A DNA stretch of 64,000 nt from Heterotrichella gracilis (Eukaryota > Sar > Xanthophyceae > Tribonematales > Xanthonemataceae): positions 98,942-162,941 of the forward strand of contig JAULBX010032257.1 in NCBI GenBank assembly GCA_032358255.1, given 5' to 3'. Below are positions 55,771 through 64,000 of this stretch, piece by piece. The first letter of the stretch is position 1. Each line of letters starts with the position of its first letter. A model generated the notes under the pieces. The model made no database searches, was not told the DNA's origin, and saw only the letters and a list, made by a program, of their open reading frames with translations. Position numbers and translations under genes: made by a program.

Positions 55771-58379
55771 TCACAACGACGTCATCCCCACCGCCAGGCC
55801 CGTCCCCACCCCAATCCCCGCCACGCACAGCATCACCAGCCCCTGGCGCGCCGCCCCCGCCATCTCCCCAAACAGGGCCCATCCCGCCAGCGCCACCGGC
55901 ACCAGGCACAGCTCCAGCATGACCAGGCCCAGGGGGGGCGAGAAGCCCGCCTTGTTTGTGCCCAACACGTAGCACACGGCGCCTGTGGGACAGCACATGC
56001 ACGCACCATTTTGGGGACTCTCCGAGACTTTTATGTTTTCCTACAACAAGTGATGATAACATCCAAGGTTGCTTCATTTTATAAACAAAAGTAGGACCCT
56101 CCATGGGAGGGAAACGTTCGCCACGTTCATGCGCGAGTGCAAGTGTAAAATGGGTGCATTGGTGTTTTCCCCCAAATCCCCCCCATAATCAATTTGGGAA
56201 TAATTCACATTGAATTTTTTGTACTGCAAACAGCGGTACCCACCCGCAGTGCAGACCGCACCCGCCGCCACACTCGGCACAGCCCCAGCCCGCATCTGCC
56301 CCACCGCCACCTCCTGTGTCGGCCGGTGGATGGCGGCGTAACCCCCCACCAGCAGCAGCGCCCACAGCAGGTAGGCAGCTGCCAGGCTGGGTATGAATGA
56401 CAGGCCCCTGGCGCTGTGGGAGCCACTGCCCAGGGGGATGAGGAGGAAGCCTGGGGAAGTAAACAGGAATGCATATAATTAATTTGTTTGAATATTGGCA
56501 ATACAGTTACAATGGTAATATAGCCATTTTGCTTGAGTACAAGGCCAGTACTCGTGACAAGTACGCCCTCCGCTGAGAGGGCTGCATTTCTGGTTTTCTG
56601 CACCGAACCTTTATTGCTGGACCCCTAAAACCTAACCAGTCGCACCCGACAGCATTCCCGCCACGCCCGCCGTGAGCACCCCCTCCGCCAGGGGGTTGCG
56701 ACACGTGAACGTGGGGAGGAAGCGCCAGGTGGCGGCGCCTTGTGGAGCGGGGGTCAGCAGGGGCTCCTCCTCGTCGCCTGCGGCACCTGCGTAGGGTTCA
56801 CCGATTAGGGTACCGTCTAGGGTTTGCAGCAGGGATTAGGGTCTCGTGTATCCCAGACCCCATTCACGGTAGGGACTAGGGTATAGGTTTAAACTTTGTG
56901 GCCAAGACTATGGTCCATGTCTAGGATAATTTGCTCAACTACAACAATGTGGTGTGTTGGTGAGGTAGAGTGATGGTGGGTGCCTGTGGTGGACGTTGGG
57001 CTGACCTACCCACCTTGTGATGCCGCCTCCCCTGCACCCTGATCCCTCTCCACCACCAGGAGCCCCGCCACACCTGCCGCCACAGCCGCCACCCCCACAC
57101 CAGATGCCAACATGGTGCCTGGGGAGGGGAAACACACACGTTTATAAATTTACTTTTTAGAACGTGCAAATAGAAGGTAATATATGTCATTTCATTATTC
57201 TGTAGAATTGTTATTTCTGCAATAATGATGTTTAGGCAAGTGCAATAAGGAGCAACATATTCAAATGGGAAACTGCCTACCTATTGAGGCTGTTTTGCCT
57301 GTGGCCAGGTGGTGCACCAACCACGTGAGCATGTTGCCGCTCAACCACACCCCTGTGGTGGTGGCTAGGGACAAATAGGGTCCCACCGCCAGCAGGTTGA
57401 CCAGGGAGGCGCACAGGATGAGGCCAAAGAGGAGGTCAAGGGGGCCCAGGCGCTGCGGGGAGGGAAAGGGGGCGGCTGAAGGAGGGGGCGTTGGAAAGGA
57501 AAGGGGGTGCACCCTCATGGGGGGTGTGGGGGGGATGGGTTACAGAAGAGCCCTTGCGAGCCCTTTGCTGGTAATTGTGCGGTCAGACTGTGCCAAGCGC
57601 ATAGCGATTGGCAACAAGGGACAAGGCGGGGGCGTTGCAATGGCATGCTATCAACATCCTGCTGCATGCGCCGGCACTTGATGGGCGTGGTTGCGGGTTG
57701 CCGCTAGGCTCGACTTGTGCAGCAAGCGATAACAACAGTGCAGGTGACGCAGTTCTGCGTGCGGCCAGGCAGTGCAGCCTAGCAAATTCACAGAAGTTCA
57801 CACCAGTTATCCTGTGGCCACTTGCTTCGGCTAGCCATTAAGCTGCAGGGGGCCAATTGCAGGTTGTTGCAAAGTAGGCTGTGGTTAGGTTGTGAGCAAG
57901 GCAGGGCTTTGGCTAGTATGTGTGGGTATGTGTAGCTAGGCCTGCGGTTAGGGATGTGGCTAGGGTTGTGGCCAAGCGTGCGGCGCTGCCCAGTGTGCAC
58001 TCACCAGCGTTCCAGTGAAAAGCAGTGGCAAAGCAGCCACAAACGCCCCCAGTGCCACCCACAGGTTGACAGCCACGGCAGGCACCTGTGGACACTGGCA
58101 CAACCTAATCAGCGTCAGCAATTGCCTGTCGTGCAGCACACAACATACCTAAGCAAAATTGAGGTAATCTCAAAACCCAAGTGGCCTTGCAATCCTGTCA
58201 ACCGCAGCTGCGTGTTGAAGTTGCGTTATTACACGAGTTTTACACTGGCAATGATGCCGTTGTTTCCGAGAGTAGCCCCTTACCGTCTTGTCGGTCCATA
58301 CGTACAGCCTTGACAGAACCAGGAACAGAGAGATGCATGCAGCTGAAAGCAGGGTCAGCACCACACCAACAGCCGTCAT
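55771..58379 (-). CDS. Multi-pass membrane protein, possible transporter, family not recognised
   Basis: Exons in gene order: 58379-58284, 58085-58005, 57452-57281, 57118-57014, 56786-56646, 56450-56244 and 55982-55771. They join in phase to 1014 bases, 337 residues. It begins MTAVGVVLTLLSAACISLFLV and has about eight to ten hydrophobic segments, including LWVALGAFVAALPLLF, LLFGLILCASLVNLLAVG, GVGVAAVAAGVAGLLVV, FIPSLAAAYLLWALLLVGG and LVMLELCLVPVALAGWALFG. One acidic loop (GDEEEPLLTP) lies in the middle, perhaps separating two halves of four to five segments. Size and two-half layout resemble drug/metabolite-transporter superfamily carriers, but no diagnostic motif was found. A start further upstream is possible. 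Function unknown. Confidence 0.75.
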
Positions 58380-59883
58380 CGTGCTGTTTGCGTTGGTGCT
58401 GGCAAGACAACGGGAAGGGTTGGATGTCACGGAGATGCCACCATCGCGGCCAAACTGCTACTGTGTCTGGATGAGCGCTTTAATGGTTCTGGAATGTCCA
58501 AGATACGGCAGGAATGTGCGTTATGGTGCATAGTGTACCGGAAGTACACAAGGTATACGTTTCTCTTGCGAGTGCATGCATCTTCAAGGTCTGCCCTCGC
58601 TGAAATTTGAGTCCTACACAACCTGTGGCCAACCCAAAACTTGGCTGCAGCAAGACTTGCTGAGCAAGTGCAACAGAAGCCTGTTAAGGTGGGAGGTGAA
58701 GGATATTAGACCTGCAGTGGTACTGGCAGACCCGTTTGTCTCAGTGTGCGCGTTGGTGAGAGTTACGGCCAATTAAGTTTGCAGAGCTCCACGCTGATGC
58801 GGCCTATGCATGCATGCCAACTCTTCAAGTTCATCCTACGCAATCTGCGCCTGCTTCCCTCCAACTGACCCAGCTTTCAAACAGATAAAGTTCCCTGCTC
58901 ATAGCAAGATCATTTGATGCTGCTAGGGTGTATATGTAGAGGCGGTGCAGCCTTGGCTTAGCAGCAAAGGGCTTGGCCCCAGCACTGGAAGGGTTGGCTT
59001 CAGCACTTGAAACACTGCGAAACCGCTGTCTAGCAGCCCATCAGAGAGCAGGAAGGGCTTTCACGAGTGATGACGGACGTCAAACGGCCGCACTCTCCCG
59101 ATGGGGGGGCGCTAGTGGTCAAGAAGCAACGGACGGATGCTGATGTTGCCGCACTCAGCCTGGGCAGAAAACCCATCCCGAATGTGAGCTGCTGCAATAG
59201 ATGATTTGTGGTTTCAATCCGTTGCCACCGACTCACGATGCACGTGCAGCCAGACAATCTAATTTGTGCATATGCATGCATACCCCATCAGTCCAACCAT
59301 TAAGGGGTACGAAGCTTATTAACGCCCCACTTCTTGAACAGCAAGCAAAGGCATGAAAGGGCACCAGCCTTCACAACTGCTTGTCTGGTAGTGGCTGTCG
59401 TTCAGCCCCGGGTCGCTGGCAACCATTTCTTGCATGCCTTTACTGCCCTACCCATTGAGTGTAGAGCGTGTGTTCCACTACACCGGGATGCACTTGGATC
59501 TTTTGGTAGCGGTGCTCCCCGTATTTCATAGGGCTCCTGCTTCCTATTCCACTGCCCAACCACGCACCCTGCCATCCATACACTGACTGCTACAGTGTAC
59601 CTACTCAATTTTCAGCCACCTCGAGTGTGTTTGCATCACAGGGCCTGCCCCGCTTTACATGGTTAATAACACCAAACGTGCTGCTGGTTGCCCACGATGG
59701 GCAGAGACACACATTTTATAACCCGCCTCACTCGTACTGTATGGTACTAAGAATGCATACGCCACCAGTGGTCCATCACCAGTGGCCCACCAGGGCCCAC
59801 CACCAATAACAACTTCACCCCACCACTGAGCCCTCAAAGCACGTTGACCCTGACCACCACTCACAACCTCCACCCCACCGCAG
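58380..59883. other. Divergent intergenic region
   Basis: Lies between the divergent membrane-protein and SNRNP40 genes; it should contain the missing first SNRNP40 exon (about 40 residues), which I could not place. About 59830-59857 is a weak echo of the exon start at 59881-59910. Confidence 0.45.
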
Positions 59884-62185
59884 GGCCCCCAACGGACGTC
59901 GGCCCTGATGGCGCCCATCATGCTGCTCACGGGCCACGCAGGGGAGATATACACACTCAAATTCAACCCGCAGGGGGACGTGTGCGCCTCCGGGTCCTAT
60001 GACAAGCACCTCTTCCTGTGGAGGGTGTATGGCGAATGCGAGAACTACATGATGATCAAAGGTGAGGCGCGCGATTGCGACTCTGAGAGCGGCTTTAAAA
60101 GCCAGACACCAGTGTAGCCTGGGCAGGAACGCCTATCAAAGCCGAGCACTGGTTGCCGTAGCGCTTTGGCAGCGACTGCAGTAGACTAACAGCAGTGCAC
60201 AGAGGCTGAACAATACCTTTTGGGCCCTCCTAAACCCTAAACCCTGATTTCTTCCACACTCAGGCCATAAAAACGCCGTGCTGGAGCTGCACTGGACCCC
60301 CGATGGCGAGAAATTGCTGTCCTGCTCACCCGACAAGTCTGTGCGCGCGTGGGACGCAGCCACTGGCACGCAGCTCAAGAAGATGTCGGAGCACTCGGAG
60401 TTTGTGAACAGCGTGTGCCCGCTCAAGCGCGGGCCGCCTCTCCTGGTCAGCGGGTCAGATGATTGCACTGCAAAGGTGCGGGGATGTAGGGTTTCAGTTA
60501 GGGTTTAAGGATGTAGGGTTTTAGGATCGTGCGGGGGTTGGGTCAGGCCCAATTCTTTGGTGAAGGGGCAGCTGAGTCCTGCGGGGTTGCGCCTCGTTCA
60601 TGCATGCATATCGGTGTATGAATTGAGAACCGGAGGCCCAAAAATCCTAAGCCCTGCATGTGCTGCCCGCAGCTGTGGGACCTTCGCTCCAAGCGCTCCA
60701 TCAAGACCTTCAACGACAAGTACCAGGTCACATCGGTGGCGTTTGCGGAGGCTGGGGACCAGGTGCGCGCGCTGGGGGCTGGGAAAGGGAGGGAGCAGCA
60801 GTATGAAAGGAAGCTCTTCGTGTTTGCAGCGGGACACTGGGCTTGGTGGTGGGAGTTGTCTGTTGCGCAACTCGGGGATGTAGTACTTGCTGATTGCAGT
60901 GTGCAAGTGCAAGTGAAGGAGGAAGGCAAACAGCCAAGACAGGTTCTATGAGACACACATCATTGCCTGACTGCATAGCCCTCCCTCATACCTCTACCCA
61001 CCCACCCCCTTTACAATCTCCACCCCCACACCCCCCACCCCCAGGTGTACACCGGCGGCATCGAGAATGTGATCAAGGTGTGGGACATCCGCAAGGGCGA
61101 GGTGGCGATGACCCTCAAGGGCCACACAGACACCATCACGGGCATGCGGGTCAGCCCAGACGGCAACCACCTGCTGAGCAATGCCATGGACAACACACTA
61201 AGGTGCTGCTCGACCTGCGAACCCTAAACCCTAGCATATAATCCCTAGACCCTAAATCGTCATCACACCACCAACTGCTGAGCAACACCATGGACAACAC
61301 ACTAAGGTGCCGCCACATGTGCATAAATGTCCAACCCTAGCATTCAACCCTAGACCCTAACGCGTCCTCACACCACACCACAACTGTTGAGCAACGCCAT
61401 GGGCACTTGCAAAGGTGCTGCTCATCCCCGCACCGCCTGAAACCTACACCTACACCTGCCTTGCTGGGTCCTTTTATCATCTTGGGGCGTCCTGCTGACA
61501 CCCTGTTGTTTCTTTTCTTGTTTCAGGGTGTGGGACATGCGGCCCTACGCGCCCGCCAACCGCTGCCTCAAGGTGCTCACCGGCCACATGCACAGCTTTG
61601 AGAAGAACCTGCTCAAGTGCGACTGGTCACCGGACGGCACGCAGGTGGGTGGGGGGGGGTGTCAAGGTGGTGGCAGCGATGAATGTGGTGGTGATGGCGA
61701 TTGAGTGCGTGGTGGTGGTTCAATGGGCTTGCGCTTTGGGTGTGGGGCACTTGTACCGCAATGTGTGCATGTGACATCTGTACAACCCTAAATCCCTTAA
61801 CATCCCCCCCTGCAGGTCGCTGCGGGCAGCGCTGACCGTAACGTGTACATCTGGCATCCATAAATCCCAAAAACCCTAAAAACCCTCTTCCTCCTTGCAG
61901 GTCACTGCGGGCAGCGCTGACCGCAACATTTACACCTGCCGTTCCTAAACCCTAAAGGCCTAAACCTTAATTACCCTAAAACCTTCTCCCCCCTTGCAGG
62001 TCACTGCGGGCAGCGCTGACCGCAACGTGTACATCTGGGACGTGGCCTCGCGGCGCCTGATGTACAAGCTGCCGGGCCACACGGGCAGCGTGACTGAGAG
62101 CGTGTTCCACCCATTGGAGCCAATTGTGGGGTCTGCGGGGTCGGACAAACAGATCTACCTGGGCGAGCTGGCGCCGAGTGTGTGA
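59884..62185 (+). CDS. SNRNP40: U5 snRNP 40 kDa WD40-repeat protein
   Basis: Component of the U5 snRNP that contacts PRP8 in the spliceosome. Exons 59884-60061, 60264-60475, 60673-60762, 61045-61202, 61527-61644 and 62000-62185 join in phase (942 bases, 313 residues to TGA 62183-62185). Seven WD40 blades are recognisable, with LTGHAGEIYTLKFNP, KGHKNAVLELHW, LWDLRSKRSIKTF, GGIENVIKVWDIRKGE and LLSNAMDNTLRVWDMRPYAP. FEKNLLKCDWSPDGT, AGSADRNVYIWD and KLPGHTGSV follow. The NAMDNTxRVWDxRP and FEKNLLxCxWSPDG blocks are specific to this protein. Human SNRNP40 has about 40 more N-terminal residues. Here the first exon opens in phase 0 after an acceptor, so a 5' exon is missing, although ATG 59908 could also start translation. 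Candidate TGTAA at 62674-62678. Confidence 0.93.
61262..61940 (+). repeat. Exon-edge echoes in SNRNP40 introns
   Basis: The end of exon 4 with its donor (61165-61212, LLSNAMDNTLR) recurs at about 61262-61306 and 61379-61420. The start of exon 6 with its acceptor (61990-62040, AGSADRNVYIW) recurs at about 61813-61856 and 61896-61940, spaced roughly 85-100 bases with CCCTAAA tracts between copies. All are direct orientation and several retain usable-looking splice sites. Confidence 0.88.
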
Positions 62186-63423
62186 TCGTGCATGTGCCTC
62201 GGGGAGGGGGTGCGGTCAGCTGCAGGGCAGCAGTGGGGTGTGGGTACAGCCGCGCTGTAGCACAGGGCATATGGGTGCACTGTGGCGCCAGGCGTGTGGG
62301 GGCGAGAATGAACAAAAGTATGTTCCCAGTCTGTGGAGCCCAATGGGGGTGTGGCCAGGGGGACTGGCGTAAGCATGTGAGGCGCAGCACAAGCGGGGGA
62401 CGCTTACCGGCACACTTGGGTGGATGGTTGGTGGTGGCGCAAACACCAGGGGCAATCAGCAGGGGGGATGCGCGCTGGACTGCTGGCACTTGCCCGTTGT
62501 CCTCGCACACTGGCAGTGTGCGACGTTGTCTGGTGTCGCAGTGGGCATTGACCTTTGAAGGAATTTCGACTTACATTATTGGCTTCTGAGGCGCTGTCGT
62601 GCCGGCACATGCAGGGTTGGCACGTTGACAATGTGGGCATGGTCATTAATGCTGTTGTATTGATCAATATTGTTGTAATGATTGCGATGATATCGATTAA
62701 TTATCGTGCCTTTCAAATTGACCATGATGGTATTCATTTGGCTTTCCGGAAGTCAGTGTGCACTGGTACCATCATGCACGAGTTGCAACACATCAACGGT
62801 GATCATTGACAGGTTCTGAACCCCGACCGAGTATTTCAATGCGCGTGTCGAGCGGGTAGTACTCCGAGTACTGAGTCAGTAGCTAACAGTTGTCTTCAAG
62901 CTACTTCAAGCCTAAATCGACCCAGAAACATGGCGCTGTCTCAAGACAGGCTGTTTGCTGAGCGCCAAATTTGCATAGGAAATCTTAGTGCGCTAGATTG
63001 GCACGTATGCAATATCAGGGATGAAGATGCCAGTGCATAAATTATCCTTTAAAAGACAGTGTCATTTTGAAAGGAAAGTTTAAACCAGCGAACTGATACG
63101 GAGCAAGTTGAAGCAATTTTATTTCAGTGACTAGTTTGTCAATATCAGACAGATGTTTACCAAATTCCTTCCATTTGGAATTCCTTGAGGAAACATTGAA
63201 TCCCTGACTCAGTGCGCTCCCACTGTCTTGGCATAACCGGGTCCCCATGCATTTGAAAGTATACTGCATTGACATTGCAATTGCATTGAACGACAAGATG
63301 ATCACCCATGTCAATCCCTACGAGCGTAAAAAAACAGCAACATTATCAACACAAAAAAATTCCAAGTACCCCCCCACACACCGACCACCCACCCCGGCAT
63401 TCTGGATAGAGTACCAACCCTAT
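62186..63423. other. Convergent 3' spacer
   Basis: SNRNP40 3' UTR (TGTAA 62674-62678) and the sequence downstream of the MFS gene on the other strand. No gene supported. Confidence 0.45.
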
Positions 63424-63688
63424 TCATTTGTCCTCAACAGCCACCCACGCGTAGATGAACTGCGTGGCCAACCCCGCCACCGCCATGAGCGAAAACACCA
63501 GAAACTGCTGCCCCGCAATCCCCGTCTGCAACCCCAGGGACCACAGGTATCCCCCCAGTGCTGGCGCAGCTGCCCGCACAAACGCCGCCAGTTGTTGGCC
63601 GCACCCATTCACCTTGCCTAAATCGCTGGTGGGTGCCGCTTGATTGACCAGGATCATGGATCCTGTGAAGGAGCTGGTGCCTGCAATG
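63424..63688 (-). CDS. Major facilitator superfamily transporter, C-terminal exon
   Basis: Last exon of a gene whose remaining exons lie beyond 63.7 kb or outside the window. The minus strand from about 63688 reads FTGSMILVNQAAP, then GKVNGCGQQLAAFVRAAAPALGG and YLWS, ending VAVEDK with TGA at 63424-63426. The N..AP...G.VNG..Q......R...P..GG..WS pattern is typical of the region around TM10-11 in eukaryotic MFS carriers, including ZIFL-type and related plant proteins. Two hydrophobic segments flank it. The acceptor is either at 63688 or eight bases further in. Substrate unknown. Confidence 0.8.
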
Positions 63689-64000
63689 CTGCAGGCATAT
63701 AGAAAAGTAAAAATCAACGGTAAAATGTCTTAATGGGCTGGGAAGGAATGAGTATGTACGCGCCGTGTGTAGGACTGTGCTTGTATTTGTTGAAAAAAGA
63801 TGGCCATGCACTTCCTCCAATCTCCACACCAATGGGGGTTGTGACAAGTTTCACTAATATTAATCAGCAATGTATTCTGTGCAGGATGAAGTGCCCCATG
63901 CGCTAGACGCTGCCCCAGGCATGCACAAAGCACCCAATGATTGGGCCTTCACCCCACCCCCCTCCCCCCCCACCCTTGCTTCCCGCCCTCCCCTCTACCC
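63689..64000. other. Upstream intron of the MFS gene, no exon seen
   Basis: No further MFS exon could be recognised on the minus strand. The last 60 bases are C-rich low complexity. Confidence 0.4.

Noticed and set aside
27975-62185. RNA-processing gene cluster (SMN, ZC3H11-like, SNRNP40)
   Set aside because: They are separated by unrelated genes on both strands; chance proximity is the simpler reading.

Overview
The window looks like nuclear DNA of a green alga (Chlorophyta, possibly Chlorophyceae; the genus cannot be named from sequence alone). Coding exons are GC-rich and split by many GT-AG introns. Several genes have a TGTAA motif, the usual chlorophyte polyadenylation signal, downstream of the stop. 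There is an algal-type formate/nitrite (NAR1-like) transporter, an isoleucyl-tRNA synthetase of bacterial/organellar type with a transit-like peptide, and a mitochondrial-type uL3. The plant/algal telomere motif TTTAGGG is scattered through introns and spacers. No CRISPR array, tRNA, rRNA or intact transposon was recognised.

Layout. Plus strand, 1-17.7 kb: 3' part of a 3-hydroxyisobutyryl-CoA hydrolase (1-2109); a DsbA/FrnE-like thiol oxidoreductase (2951-5166); a small Lys-rich protein with a signal peptide (6496-7778); a membrane-anchored RING protein (9374-12295); and two tandem F-box/LRR-like paralogues, the first clearly broken (13437-15015) and the second with one homopolymer frameshift (15953-17669). 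Minus strand, 18-52 kb: a BTB/POZ protein (18180-20785), a NAR1-like transporter interrupted by a 100-N gap (23413-25778), an SMN-like protein (27975-30672), isoleucyl-tRNA synthetase (31707-40139), glutamine-dependent asparagine synthetase (42192-47440) and a ZC3H11-like CCCH protein (48582-51817). Then uL3m (+, 53094-54717), an unassigned multi-pass membrane protein (-, 55771-58379), the U5 snRNP WD40 protein SNRNP40 (+, 59884-62185) and the C-terminus of an MFS transporter (-, 63424 onward). Exon boundaries were read by hand. For DsbA, the Lys-rich protein, RING, SMN, IleRS, ASNS, ZC3H11, uL3m, the membrane protein and SNRNP40 the exon phases sum to whole codons throughout.

The genes are ordinary housekeeping functions in mixed pathways: valine catabolism, nitrogen uptake and assimilation, organellar translation, spliceosome and mRNA metabolism, and ubiquitination. 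They do not form one pathway.

The striking feature lies in the introns. At least nine genes carry one to many decayed direct copies ('echoes') of the neighbouring exon edge together with its splice site, always in the same orientation, often next to TTTAGGG/CCCTAAA tracts. Asparagine synthetase and isoleucyl-tRNA synthetase have about eight to fifteen each. SMN, ZC3H11, uL3m and the membrane protein lack obvious echoes. This suggests introns grow here by repeated short tandem duplication, or by templated repair, across exon-intron boundaries.
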